Part shown: positions 16,919 to 25,667 of the stretch, piece after piece | How positions within the stretch are numbered: position 1 is the first letter of the stretch | Layout: the number at the start of each line of letters is the position of its first letter | Source: Umboniibacter marinipuniceus | Lineage (GTDB): Bacteria; Pseudomonadota; Gammaproteobacteria; Pseudomonadales; DSM-25080 | Length of the DNA: 64,000 bases | NCBI RefSeq assembly: GCF_003688415.1 | Contig: NZ_REFJ01000004.1 | Coordinates: 186,001-250,000, forward strand | Direction: 5' to 3' | Translations under genes and position numbers: made by a program | Notes under the pieces: model-generated | Databases searched by the model: none | What the model saw: only the letters and a program-made list of their open reading frames with translations | What the model was told of the DNA's origin: nothing

Positions 16919-18652
16919 ATGCTTAAGTTTACTGCTACCCGAATCGCTACCGCCATTTTAAATGGCTTCGAAGCCGCTATTGAAGATCATAACCGCGTGA
17001 CCCTAGGCGCACGCGAACGTTTCGAACAGGCCGATTGGCAAGCTGCTGCCGACGCGCAAAAGCATCGTGCCGATGTGTACCGAGCGGGCATTGAAAAGGC
17101 TGCCTCGAAGCTGAGACTGGTAGCCGATGAAGCGTTGCATAATCAAGCGCTCTGGGCCGATGTTAAGCGTGAGTTTGCGCAGATGATAGAAGATCATGAT
17201 AACCGCAATATCACCCAGACCTTTTACAATTCCGTTTACAGTAATTGGTTTAGCTTCGAACGCTATGACAATCAGTATTTATTTGTTGAGGGTGAAGGCG
17301 AGAAAAATCGTGACGTCAGCGCACGCGTATTTAATCGGTTCCGTCAGCAAAATAGCTTTCTCGAGTTAGCTATCAACCTATTAGATAGATATCAGTTTAG
17401 CGTCGCATGGCGACACCTAGAAAACGACGCACAGCATATCGCCAAAGCACTGGAATCACAGTTGCAGCCTCAGCTCACAACGTCGCTTGCCAATATCGAG
17501 GTGCAGGTACTCAAGTCGGTTTTCTACCGCAACAAAGGCGCTTACCTAGTGGGGCGAATTCTTCATGGCGATGCAATTACCCCGCTGGTGCTTCCCATCT
17601 CGAACATCCCTAGTGAAGGTGTCTTTGTCGACGCGGCGATCATCAATTCTGACGATGTTAGTGTTATCTTTAGTTTTACCCGCTCTCACTTCATGGTTGA
17701 TGCCCCAATTCCACAAGCCTACGTAAATTTTTTGCATACAATTATGCCCGAAAAGCACCGCTACGAGCTCTACACTAGCCTCGGCTTCATTAAGCACGGC
17801 AAAACTGAGTTCGTCCGTAATTTCGTCGGTCATAGTGAAACGTCAGATGACCAGCTCGTGATGGCGGCTGGTACTCGCGGGATGGTAATGAGTGTGTTCA
17901 CCTTAGAAAGTTACGATGTGGTCTTTAAAATCATCAAGGACCGCTTTCGTCCACCAAAATCCGTGACGCGAGCGCAGGTCAAAGCAAAATATCGTTTGGT
18001 TAGCCGTCATGATCGAGCGGGCCGAATGGCCGATACGCAGGAGTTTAATAATTTCTGGTTCGAACAGCAGGAATTCGACCCTGACTGTCTGGCGGAGCTC
18101 CTGCGTGAATGCGCAGCAACCGTAGAGCTCAAAGATAACCGAGTCTTAATTAAACATCTTTACATTGAGAGGCGGATGGAACCGCTCAACCTGTTTGTAA
18201 ATAGCCAGCCCGTTGACGCCATCAACAACGCCATGGAAGATTACGGTAACGCGATTCGCGAAATTGCCGGTGCGAATATCTTCCCAGGAGACATGTTACT
18301 TAAAAATTTTGGGGTGACACGCCACGGTCGAGTCATTTTTTACGATTATGATGAAATTTGCTTTTTGGATGAGTGTAACTTCCGCGATATCCCGCCACCG
18401 CGAAATGCTCGCGACGAGATGTCATCGGCTCCGTGGTATTCAGTAGGCGAGAATGACGTATTTCCTGAGGAGTTCAGCTATTTCTTCAGCGGTAACCCTC
18501 ATGCCAAAAAAGCCTTCGAGGCGTTTCATTCCGACCTTTATCAACGGCAGACCTGGCAGGAAATACAGCGACGAATTCGCGACGGCGAGAGTAGCTATGT
18601 CTATCCGTATCGAGTTGCTCAACGATTTTACCCGGAGATCAAAGCGCGCTAA
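16919..18652 (+). CDS. aceK: Isocitrate dehydrogenase kinase/phosphatase
   Basis: Bifunctional regulator that phosphorylates and dephosphorylates isocitrate dehydrogenase, steering carbon to the glyoxylate shunt. The sequence follows AceK throughout: ERFEQADWQAAADAQKHR near the N-terminus, FYNSVYSNWFSFERYDNQ, and the C-terminal kinase-like core with FPGDMLLKNFGVTRHGRVIFYDYDEICFL. The ATG at 16919 gives 577 aa, matching the usual ~578; the frame stays open upstream to a TTG at 16853, but that 22-residue extension is unlike the family. aceA/aceB are not adjacent, so aceK stands alone here, unlike the aceBAK operon of enterics. Confidence 0.95.
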   Translation: MLKFTATRIATAILNGFEAAIEDHNRVTLGARERFEQADWQAAADAQKHRADVYRAGIEKAASKLRLVADEALHNQALWADVKREFAQMIEDHDNRNITQTFYNSVYSNWFSFERYDNQYLFVEGEGEKNRDVSARVFNRFRQQNSFLELAINLLDRYQFSVAWRHLENDAQHIAKALESQLQPQLTTSLANIEVQVLKSVFYRNKGAYLVGRILHGDAITPLVLPISNIPSEGVFVDAAIINSDDVSVIFSFTRSHFMVDAPIPQAYVNFLHTIMPEKHRYELYTSLGFIKHGKTEFVRNFVGHSETSDDQLVMAAGTRGMVMSVFTLESYDVVFKIIKDRFRPPKSVTRAQVKAKYRLVSRHDRAGRMADTQEFNNFWFEQQEFDPDCLAELLRECAATVELKDNRVLIKHLYIERRMEPLNLFVNSQPVDAINNAMEDYGNAIREIAGANIFPGDMLLKNFGVTRHGRVIFYDYDEICFLDECNFRDIPPPRNARDEMSSAPWYSVGENDVFPEEFSYFFSGNPHAKKAFEAFHSDLYQRQTWQEIQRRIRDGESSYVYPYRVAQRFYPEIKAR

Positions 18653-18697
18653 TCAGCCCCGTAAAAACCACAATTTTTTTCATGTTATTTCACCTCG

Positions 18698-18753
18698 CAC
18701 TCCTCGTTTTTTGAACTAGTCTTTAAATATAGAGCTAATAACATCGAGGAGTG
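18698..18753 (+). promoter_or_regulatory. Inverted repeat that can pair with the Yip1 gene ribosome-binding site
   Basis: CACTCCTCG (18698-18706) is exactly complementary to CGAGGAGTG (18745-18753), which contains the GAGGAG ribosome-binding site 4 bases before the ATG. If transcription starts upstream of 18698 the mRNA could hide its own ribosome-binding site. A TTGAAC box at 18711-18716 could instead be a -35 element, in which case only DNA-level symmetry remains. Confidence 0.35.
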
Positions 18754-18757
18754 ACCT

Positions 18758-19372
18758 ATGAAGCTGTTAAATCACACTGTAGGCATCCTGACCCATCCAG
18801 ATCAAGAATGGGCTCAGATTCGCAGTGAAAAAGAAAACAAACTCAGCGTGTTCTTAACACACGTCCCAATTCTTGCATTGATCCCCGTCTTAGCAACGTT
18901 CTATGGCGTGACTGAAATTGGCTGGGCATTCAATGGTAATCACATGTACCTCACCCAAGAGAGCGCCGCGAGTTTAGCAGCGGTTTCATACGTCGCCAAT
19001 TTAGGCGTGGTATACATGTTAGGTGAATTCATTAATTGGATGACCGAGACCTTTGCCGAAAAAGAGATGGAAACCGGTAGAGGAATGACCATGGCAGTAT
19101 TCCTGATGACGCCCGTCTTTCTGTCTGGCCTCGTTTTTGTTTACCCACACCTCTGGCTCTGCGCAACGGTGGCCATAGCCGGTATCGCCTGGGCGGTCTA
19201 CCTCTGTTACGAGGGCATGCCAATTCTCATGAAAATCCCCAAAGAACGTGCGTTCATGTTCTCGTCTTCCGTGATGACGGTGGGCTTGGTGCTCCTCGTT
19301 ATCATGAAGGTAGCTAGTGTGATTGTTTGGAGTATTGGTATTGGACCGGAATATACCAGTATGCCTTCGTAG
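18758..19372 (+). CDS. Yip1 family inner-membrane protein
   Basis: A polytopic membrane protein of the Yip1/DUF1282 type. The N-terminus (HTVGILTHPDQEWAQIRSE) is the family's typical short cytoplasmic lead-in, followed by about five hydrophobic segments (roughly 30-52, 68-90, 108-130, 132-152, 165-195). Function in bacteria is unknown. A strong GAGGAG ribosome-binding site precedes the ATG and can be occluded by an upstream complementary segment. Two hairpins follow the stop. It appears to be monocistronic. Confidence 0.85.
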   Translation: MKLLNHTVGILTHPDQEWAQIRSEKENKLSVFLTHVPILALIPVLATFYGVTEIGWAFNGNHMYLTQESAASLAAVSYVANLGVVYMLGEFINWMTETFAEKEMETGRGMTMAVFLMTPVFLSGLVFVYPHLWLCATVAIAGIAWAVYLCYEGMPILMKIPKERAFMFSSSVMTVGLVLLVIMKVASVIVWSIGIGPEYTSMPS

Positions 19373-19398
19373 GTAGCAGGTAACAGTAATTCAACTTT

Positions 19399-19418
19399 GG
19401 ACTCCTTAGGTGGAGTCC
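19399..19418 (+). terminator. Hairpin downstream of the Yip1 gene
   Basis: Perfect 7-bp stem GGACTCC / GGAGTCC with a 6-base loop, followed by TTGTT. This is the first of two hairpins after the stop; the T-run is short. Confidence 0.45.
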
Positions 19419-19448
19419 TTGTTACACAAATTTAACTTCTCTCTGTTT

Positions 19449-19480
19449 GGCGCAACGATTTATTCACTGCGCCTTTTTTT
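19449..19480 (+). terminator. Rho-independent terminator
   Basis: Stem GGCGCA / TGCGCC with a 13-base loop runs directly into seven Ts (19474-19480). It is correctly placed to end plus-strand transcription of the Yip1 gene before the convergent hydrolase gene. Confidence 0.65.
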
Positions 19481-19520
19481 CGTCTTTACTATCTGGACTA
19501 ACACCCAACACCAACGCGCT

Positions 19521-20303
19521 TCACTTATGAGCCCTAGTACACCAATTCACTAGCTGCTCTTGCCAGTGTTCGCGTGAGCTATCATTGTGTACCTCATGCC
19601 GCACGCCAGGGTATACCTCTAATTGTTTCTGACCTGCCACCGACGAAGATAAGCGATAAGACGACTCCACCTCGTTGATCGCATCATCGGCGCCATGGCC
19701 TATCAAAGTAGGCACATCAATTAGTGATAATTGGGTGTTCACCTCAGCCAAAGTTTTTAGTAGTTCATTACCCCACCTAGCGGAAACTATTCCATGAACT
19801 AAGGGGTCTGCGAGGTAATCACTCACCACTTCCTTCTGAGTTGATATTTCCTCAGCCGAGAGGCCCAACGGCAAACTGAGCTTAGGGGTGATTGATGACA
19901 GCAGTTTAGCCGCAGCAATCCGCCACCAGCTTGCTTTAGCCGCCAACAGGGTTCCGCTGACCACAAGGCCGTTTATTGTTTGCGTTGACGACAGCCACCA
20001 GTCCAAGACTACCAGGCTTCCCATAGAGTGCCCCCAAACAAACAGCGGCAAATCCGATTCGTCTTTCAACGCTTTAACGGTGGCTTCAACTGGATCACGA
20101 TAGTCACGCCAACTATTAATATGACCCCGAGCGCCCTCAGAACGACCATGACCAAGCTGGTCAAAGCCGTAAACGGAGATACCCGCTTGGTTAAGCTTCT
20201 TAGCAAGCGCTTCGTAGCGATGAATATGCTCGCCAACTCCGTGTACTATCAATAATTGGCTAACCGGCTTTTCCGCTTGCCATCTGGCGTGGTAAAGACT
20301 CAT
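19521..20303 (-). CDS. Alpha/beta hydrolase (monoacylglycerol lipase-like)
   Basis: A serine hydrolase of the lysophospholipase/monoglyceride lipase group. It has the HGVGEHIHRYEALA oxyanion segment near the N-terminus, nucleophile Ser93 in GHSMGS, the acid in GHGADDAINE and the histidine in PGVRHEVHND. Length 260 aa is normal and there is no signal peptide, so the substrate is probably a cytoplasmic acyl ester. A GGAGGAG ribosome-binding site precedes the ATG. The gene starts 9 bases after the free methionine sulfoxide reductase gene, so the two share a transcript although no functional link is obvious. Confidence 0.85.
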   Translation of the reverse strand: MSLYHARWQAEKPVSQLLIVHGVGEHIHRYEALAKKLNQAGISVYGFDQLGHGRSEGARGHINSWRDYRDPVEATVKALKDESDLPLFVWGHSMGSLVVLDWWLSSTQTINGLVVSGTLLAAKASWWRIAAAKLLSSITPKLSLPLGLSAEEISTQKEVVSDYLADPLVHGIVSARWGNELLKTLAEVNTQLSLIDVPTLIGHGADDAINEVESSYRLSSSVAGQKQLEVYPGVRHEVHNDSSREHWQEQLVNWCTRAHK

Positions 20304-20312
20304 GACTCCTCC

Positions 20313-20795
20313 CTAAATGAGATACTCTCGCGTGCCCAATAGCTCACCAATCCACTGGCAAAGCTGCTCTAGATACTGTTGATCGATTTCATCAAAAGCG
20401 GCTGGATCATCTGAATCTACATCTAACACGGCTATCACTTGGCCGTTCTGATTCGTTACCGGCACCACGATTTCAGAGTTCGTTGTTGAGGCGCAGGCAA
20501 TATGGTCAGCACGAGCGTGGACATCTTCAACAAGTTGGGTTTCGGCTTGTTTGGCCGCCGCGCCGCAAATCCCCCGATCAAAGTGAATATCAAGGCAGCC
20601 GTGTCCGCCTTGGTATGGGCCCACCTTCAATTGCTGAGGCGCTACCGTGCGATAAAACCCAGTCCAGTGGTAGTAATCAAAGCTCTGATGGAGCTCGCAG
20701 CAAATGGTGGACAGCAGTGCTATCAGGTCCGTCTCGCCGGCACAAACGGCTTGGATTCTTCTTAGCGTTTCTTGATACTGCTCGGACTTATTCAC
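20313..20795 (-). CDS. GAF-domain free methionine-(R)-sulfoxide reductase
   Basis: Repairs free methionine-R-sulfoxide, an oxidative-damage product. The whole 160-residue protein is one GAF domain. Cys67, Cys77 and Cys101 have the same 10- and 24-residue spacing as the three redox cysteines of E. coli fRMsr (C84, C94, C118). RGICGAA and VEDVHARADHIACASTTNSEIVVPV are family signatures. The start is GTG at 20795, preceded by GAGG; an ATG one base off is immediately followed by a stop. It is the first gene of a two-gene minus-strand unit with the lipase-like hydrolase. Confidence 0.92.
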   Translation of the reverse strand: MNKSEQYQETLRRIQAVCAGETDLIALLSTICCELHQSFDYYHWTGFYRTVAPQQLKVGPYQGGHGCLDIHFDRGICGAAAKQAETQLVEDVHARADHIACASTTNSEIVVPVTNQNGQVIAVLDVDSDDPAAFDEIDQQYLEQLCQWIGELLGTREYLI

Positions 20796-20880
20796 ATTTA
20801 CCTCTAAATGATAGGATTAAGGTTGGTTAAACGCATCTTGGCAATTACACTGCCAAACTCAGCTTTTGGAACAATTGTAA

Positions 20881-21777
20881 ATGGTCAATGCCAACAAACA
20901 AGGTGTAATTGCCGCATTCGGAGCCTACCTATTATGGGGGTTGTTACCCGTCTACTTTAAGTGGATTGCGGACACTGGCGCGCTTGAAATCTTAGCTCAC
21001 CGTGTGGTGTGGAGCGTAATCTTTTTGGCCATCATCGCCAGCATTGTCAAAGAATGGCGACAGGTTTGGCGAGCTTTGAGTGATTGGAAGACGCTAAAGT
21101 GGCTAATGGGTAGCTCCGCGTTTATCGCCCTAAACTGGCTGGTGTTCATTTGGGCTGTGAATGACGGTCGAATTCTTGAAACCAGCCTCGGCTACTACAT
21201 CAATCCAATCATCAATTGTTTCCTAGCCATGCTGTTACTCGGGGAGCGAATGCGCCCTATCCAATGGCTCGCCTTCGCGCTAGCCTTTGTTGGCGTGAGT
21301 ATTCAAATCTTTCAGGTTGGTTACCTACCTTGGGTCACACTTGTGTTGGCACTGAGCTTCGGTGGCTACGGGATCATTAAGAAGAAACGGCCCGTTGAGG
21401 CGAGAGTGGGGCTGTTCGTGGAAACCTTACTGATGCTGCCTTTAGCCATTGGCTATTTAGGCTATCTTTTCCACTCGGGTGACATGGTCTTTGGCCAATC
21501 TACTTCGGCGACTTGGCTGCTGCCCCTAGCTGGCGTGCTAACGGCGGTGCCATTACTGCTATTCACCGCGGCCGCAAACCGCATGCCTTTCACGGTATTA
21601 AGCTTCTTCCAATACGTTGCGCCCTCTATGACCTTCCTGTTGGCCATTTTGGTTTACGGAGAAACTTTGAGCGTCAGCATGCTCCTCACCTTTGCCTGTA
21701 TTTGGACGGGCTTAGTGTTCTACAGCATCGACTCACTACGACGAGCTAACTCAGCTCGCCGGAGCGATCATGGCTAA
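20881..21777 (+). CDS. rarD: RarD family EamA transporter
   Basis: A ten-span inner-membrane permease of the drug/metabolite transporter superfamily. KQGVIAAFGAYLLWGLLPVYFKW opens the first span, and the internal duplication of two EamA units (about 8-145 and 150-290) is visible from the repeated hydrophobic pattern. RarD is linked to chloramphenicol sensitivity in E. coli but its natural substrate is unknown. Length 298 aa is standard. The stop codon abuts the stop of the convergent pepD gene with no base between, so both transcripts must end inside each other's coding region or overlap. Confidence 0.9.
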   Translation: MVNANKQGVIAAFGAYLLWGLLPVYFKWIADTGALEILAHRVVWSVIFLAIIASIVKEWRQVWRALSDWKTLKWLMGSSAFIALNWLVFIWAVNDGRILETSLGYYINPIINCFLAMLLLGERMRPIQWLAFALAFVGVSIQIFQVGYLPWVTLVLALSFGGYGIIKKKRPVEARVGLFVETLLMLPLAIGYLGYLFHSGDMVFGQSTSATWLLPLAGVLTAVPLLLFTAAANRMPFTVLSFFQYVAPSMTFLLAILVYGETLSVSMLLTFACIWTGLVFYSIDSLRRANSARRSDHG

Positions 21778-23244
21778 TCAGGCTGCGGGTACTCGCTCCA
21801 GCGCCGCTTTGAGTAAATCCCAGAAACGCGCTACTGCCGCAATCTCCACTCGCTCATCGGGCGAGTGAGCTCCTCGAATAGTTGGGCCGAAACTAATCAT
21901 ATCCCAATTCGGATAGATGGCTCCCAATATGCCACACTCAAGTCCCGCATGAATGACCTTTACCTTTGGAGCAAAACCAAACAGGTCTTCGTGGGTGTCG
22001 CTCATTGCCTTCAGCAACGGCGAATCCATCTTTGGCGCCCAGCCTGGATAAGCCCCCGTGAAACTAACGTTGGCCCCAGCCAGATAGAACCCTGCCGCCA
22101 CCTCTTCACAGAATTCGTCGCGAGCTGAGTCCATTAGACTGCGAACCAAACAGCGTACCTTAATCTTTGATTTGCCAGCGCGAATAACACCCAAATTGTT
22201 AGAGGTTTCCACAATCCCCGGCAAACTCACGCTCATCTTCGTCACGCCGTGTGGCGTAGCATCAATGGCTCGAAGCAACCTCAGGATATCATCGAGTGGG
22301 ATATAGTCAGCGGGTGATTTCGTGGGGACCACGGTAATTGACAGATTAGGCTCTGCCAGTTGCCATTCGGCGGCGATTTCCTCGGCGATTTCATCCAATA
22401 CCGTAATCAGCTCATCTTCCTGAAAATCTGGGACTAGCAAGGTCGCGAAAGCTTCGCGAGCAATTGCATTACGAAGACTACCACCCTTAATATCAGCAAC
22501 ATTCAGCTCAATTCCTGCTTGAAGAAGCTTGCGGATAACCCGATTCAAGAGCTTATTGGCATTACCTCGAGTAAGATGAATGTCCACCCCTGAATGCCCA
22601 CCCAACAGTCCTTTGACAGAGAGCTGCCAGGCGTTAACGTCTGCCGGCACCTCAAGGGGCTCGTAATCAAAATCCACATTCACATCTACGCCACCGGCAC
22701 AGCCCACATACAGCTCGCCATCATCTTCGGTGTCAAGGTTGAACAGCAGGCTGCCCTTAAGCATACCGGGATCTAAGTTCATCGCCCCGGTCATTCCCGC
22801 TTCTTCATCAATAGTAAACAGCGCCTCAATGGGTCCATGCTGGATGTCGCTGGCATCCAGCACCGCCATCATCGCCGCCACACCCATACCATTGTCGGCG
22901 CCTAGCGTGGTGCCGTCAGCTTTTACCCAATCACCGTCAACGTAGGCTTTAATGGGGTCAACAAGGAAGTCATGCTTAGTCTCCGCGTTTTTCTGCGGGA
23001 CCATATCAATATGGCTCTGTAGAATTGCCGTTTGAAGATGTTCGCAGCCCGGCATCGCCGACTTACGAACAATTACATTGCCAATACTATCCTGTTCCCA
23101 AGCTAGCTCTCGCGCCTCGGCAAAAGCCACGATCCAGTCAATAACGGCTTGCTCGTGCTTAGACGGACGAGGAATTTGAGTGAGTTCGGCAAAGAATGAC
23201 CAGATTTTCTCTGGCTGAAGTTGTACATCAACAAGCGCTGTCAC
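21778..23244 (-). CDS. pepD: Aminoacyl-histidine dipeptidase (M20)
   Basis: Cytoplasmic di-zinc dipeptidase with broad specificity including Xaa-His (carnosine). The metal-site segments are all present: SHIDMVPQK, LGADNGMGVAAMMAV, IDEEAGMTGA and HAGLECGI. The lid (dimerisation) domain lies between about 205 and 390. Length 488 aa matches E. coli PepD (485). There is no signal peptide. Together with the S9 peptidases in this window it would finish degradation of imported peptides. It is convergent with rarD, with zero spacing. Confidence 0.93.
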   Translation of the reverse strand: MTALVDVQLQPEKIWSFFAELTQIPRPSKHEQAVIDWIVAFAEARELAWEQDSIGNVIVRKSAMPGCEHLQTAILQSHIDMVPQKNAETKHDFLVDPIKAYVDGDWVKADGTTLGADNGMGVAAMMAVLDASDIQHGPIEALFTIDEEAGMTGAMNLDPGMLKGSLLFNLDTEDDGELYVGCAGGVDVNVDFDYEPLEVPADVNAWQLSVKGLLGGHSGVDIHLTRGNANKLLNRVIRKLLQAGIELNVADIKGGSLRNAIAREAFATLLVPDFQEDELITVLDEIAEEIAAEWQLAEPNLSITVVPTKSPADYIPLDDILRLLRAIDATPHGVTKMSVSLPGIVETSNNLGVIRAGKSKIKVRCLVRSLMDSARDEFCEEVAAGFYLAGANVSFTGAYPGWAPKMDSPLLKAMSDTHEDLFGFAPKVKVIHAGLECGILGAIYPNWDMISFGPTIRGAHSPDERVEIAAVARFWDLLKAALERVPAA

Positions 23245-23418
23245 GGAGTTAGTATCCCATTACTAAAAACACCATTTTAGCGTGAATACGCTGACAGACA
23301 AAATCCGTAACACTGCCGATGTAAATTACCACAACACCATGCGCTTAATCGTTGGCACCAACGAGGGATTAGCAGTAACATGCTACAGTTAGACAAGCTC
23401 CACTTAAGAGGGATAATC

Positions 23419-24015
23419 ATGAGTCAACAAATCGAATTTTACTACGATATCGCCAGCCCATTTAGCTATCTAGCTTGGCACCGACTCAATCAGCTTGTCA
23501 GCGAATATGATGCTCAGCTTATTCTTATGCCGGTAGCACTGGCTGACGTCTTCAATGAAACCGGCAATCTATCTCCCGGAAAAGTAGCGGCCAAAGCCAA
23601 GTATCTGCGCCGTGATATTGATCGTTATGCCAATCGCTATCGTGTTAACTTCACGCTCAATCCGCATTTTCCTATAGACACCAAGCTCATCATGAAAGCG
23701 GCCTTCGTTGCCAAAGAAAATAGCGCCTTGGCGGAGTATACCCACGCCCTCTTCGAAGCCATGTGGAGCGACGGCAAGAACTTAGCCGACGAATCAGTTT
23801 TCAAGCAGGTGCTCGAGGCAAGTGATCTTCCTAGCAAATGGGTTGATGACGCAAAAGATGACCATTACGGTGATCAACTGGATTCTGCAACACAGGCCGC
23901 TATAGGTAGAGGTATCTTTGGCGCACCAACTATGTTCGCCAACGGCGAAATGCTTTTTGGCCAAGACCGTATTTGGGTTATCGACGAATTACTTGGCGCG
24001 CGCTCGCCATTCTAA
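23419..24015 (+). CDS. DsbA-family 2-hydroxychromene-2-carboxylate isomerase-like protein
   Basis: A thioredoxin-fold protein of the kappa-GST/HCCA isomerase group. The N-terminal IEFYYDIASPFSYLAWHRL replaces the CxxC of true DsbA with SPFS, typical of glutathione-dependent isomerases. GIFGAPTMFANGEMLFGQDR near the C-terminus holds the cis-proline loop. The ATG at 23419 (AAGAGGG ribosome-binding site, 198 aa) is preferred over the open extension to 23380. The 43-base gap to the MATE gene suggests possible co-transcription. The physiological substrate is unknown; an aromatic-degradation role is not supported by neighbours. Confidence 0.88.
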   Translation: MSQQIEFYYDIASPFSYLAWHRLNQLVSEYDAQLILMPVALADVFNETGNLSPGKVAAKAKYLRRDIDRYANRYRVNFTLNPHFPIDTKLIMKAAFVAKENSALAEYTHALFEAMWSDGKNLADESVFKQVLEASDLPSKWVDDAKDDHYGDQLDSATQAAIGRGIFGAPTMFANGEMLFGQDRIWVIDELLGARSPF

Positions 24016-24058
24016 ATCTATAATCCCTTCACCTAAGATTGACGTTTAAGAGAACAAC

Positions 24059-25435
24059 GTGCCTCGAATCAAAGCGATTACCGAAGGGAAACGGCTGTTT
24101 CACCTCGGCATCCCCCTTATCATCTCTCAGGTGGCCCTCATTGGTATGTCGGTCACCGATACTTTCATGGCCGGTCAGTATGGTACTGATGACCTGGCAG
24201 GTATTGCCGTGGCGGCAGGACTCTGGCATCCACTCTTAGTTCTTCTGCTGGGTGTACTATCGGGCGTATCACCGTTTATGGCGCAAGCCTTCGGCGCTTC
24301 GGATTGGCGTTTACTCGGTCGCAAACTTGTGCAGGGCTGCTGGTTAGGCATTTTTAGTTCCGTGGTCATTATTGCCATGATCTACTGGCTTCTCCCTCAG
24401 CTCTTTGATTTTAGCGAGGCGCCAGAAGTAGATCGCGTGACCGATGGCTACCTCTTTGCCATTGCCTTCGGCGTGCCCGGCCTAGCTTTTGCTACCGTAC
24501 TTAGATGCTTCTGCGAAGCGAATGGACACACCAAAGCGCCGATGATTGTGAACATTCTGGCCTTCTTCGCCAATATCGTGCTGGACTATGTGTTGGTATT
24601 TGGTGTGGGTGATAGTGAAGGTTTTGGCGGTATTGGCTGCGGCATCGCTACCGCCACCATATACTGGCTAACCGGTTTAGGCCTACTGGTTCATCTCCGT
24701 TTCAGCAAGAGCTATGACCACATCTGGGACACCCTGAAAGCGGAAGGCCCTCATCGGCAAACAATCGCTGACATTGTCAAAGTAGGCCTCCCTTCAAGCA
24801 TCGGTTTTTGTGCCGAGGTCAGCTTCTTTGCTGTAGTCGCTATTCTGTTGGTTCCCTTCGGCTCAGACACCGTAGCAGCTCACCAGATTGCGCTAAACAT
24901 GGCGAGTATGATCTTCATGATTCCCTACGGGATGAGCATGGCAATTTGCATTCGCGTTGGGCATCTGATTGGCCAGGGAGACCTAGACCAAGCTCGCTAC
25001 GCTAGCTTTCTCACCATTGCAATGAGCTGCTCTATTGCCGTTATTACAGCCACGGCAACCTTGGTGTTTAAGGACGGCATCGTTGCCCTTTACACCAGCG
25101 ATCCAACGGTACTCACCATTGCGCGTAATCTACTATTTTTCTCGGCGGCATTCCAAATTATCGATGCGGTACAGATCATTTCGGTGGGCGCACTACGTGG
25201 TTATAAAGACACCCGAATCCCCATGGTGATTCAGATTCTCAGTTACTGGGGAGTGGGCTTTACCGTAAGTTGGTCACTCAGCCTTGGGAATATCACTGGG
25301 ACATCCTGGGAGGCCAGCGGCTTCTGGATGGGCTTCGTTGCCGGCCTAACGGCTGCAGGGCTACTTTTGATCTCCAGACTAAATAGGGTCTCAAAGAAAT
25401 ATCGTGTGAGTGGTACTGAATACTATCAGGGCTGA
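24059..25435 (+). CDS. MATE family efflux transporter (NorM-like)
   Basis: Cation-coupled multidrug exporter of the inner membrane. Twelve hydrophobic spans form two six-span halves. The first contains GIPLIISQVALIGMSVTDTFMAGQYG and the second repeats the layout from about residue 240 (VGLPSSIGFCAEVSFFAVVAIL). Family-typical VSPFMAQAFGA and VAAHQIALNMAS are present. It starts at GTG 24059 after an AAGAGA ribosome-binding site, giving 458 aa. The substrate cannot be read from sequence. It is followed by heptamer tandem repeats and a terminator shared with gpmA. Confidence 0.9.
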   Translation: MPRIKAITEGKRLFHLGIPLIISQVALIGMSVTDTFMAGQYGTDDLAGIAVAAGLWHPLLVLLLGVLSGVSPFMAQAFGASDWRLLGRKLVQGCWLGIFSSVVIIAMIYWLLPQLFDFSEAPEVDRVTDGYLFAIAFGVPGLAFATVLRCFCEANGHTKAPMIVNILAFFANIVLDYVLVFGVGDSEGFGGIGCGIATATIYWLTGLGLLVHLRFSKSYDHIWDTLKAEGPHRQTIADIVKVGLPSSIGFCAEVSFFAVVAILLVPFGSDTVAAHQIALNMASMIFMIPYGMSMAICIRVGHLIGQGDLDQARYASFLTIAMSCSIAVITATATLVFKDGIVALYTSDPTVLTIARNLLFFSAAFQIIDAVQIISVGALRGYKDTRIPMVIQILSYWGVGFTVSWSLSLGNITGTSWEASGFWMGFVAGLTAAGLLLISRLNRVSKKYRVSGTEYYQG

Positions 25436-25485
25436 GATTGCTCGGCACTGCAGCACTTTGGCTCACGAGTCATCACTCGCAAATT

Positions 25486-25590
25486 CCGACTACCGACTAC
25501 CGACTACCGACTACCGACTACCGACTACCGACTACTGAATGCTGAATGCTGAATGTCGAATGCCGAATGCTAACTACGGACTGGTGACTC
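25486..25590. repeat. Heptamer tandem repeat array
   Basis: Seven exact copies of CCGACTA (25486-25534) run in phase into three of CTGAATG (25535-25555), then TCGAATG, CCGAATG, CTAACTA, CGGACTG and GTGACTC. That is 15 heptamers, decaying outward, in the gap between the MATE and gpmA 3' ends. The units share a GAnT core. Slippage-prone microsatellite of unknown role. Confidence 0.85.
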
Positions 25591-25610
25591 AGTTAGCCCG
25601 CTAGCCCAAC

Positions 25611-25640
25611 AAAAAAGGGCTACCTCATGGCAGCCCTTTT
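25611..25640. terminator. Bidirectional rho-independent terminator
   Basis: Stem GGGCT / AGCCC with further pairing of the flanking A6 and T4 tracts, reading as a terminator on both strands. On the minus strand it follows gpmA and ends in six Ts; on the plus strand it serves the MATE gene. Confidence 0.75.
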
Positions 25641-25667
25641 CTCGTCAAGCATTTCAGTGTTTGAAAC

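Noticed and set aside
25486-25590. Tandem repeats as a CRISPR array
   Set aside because: Units are 7 bases with no spacers, and no cas genes are present.
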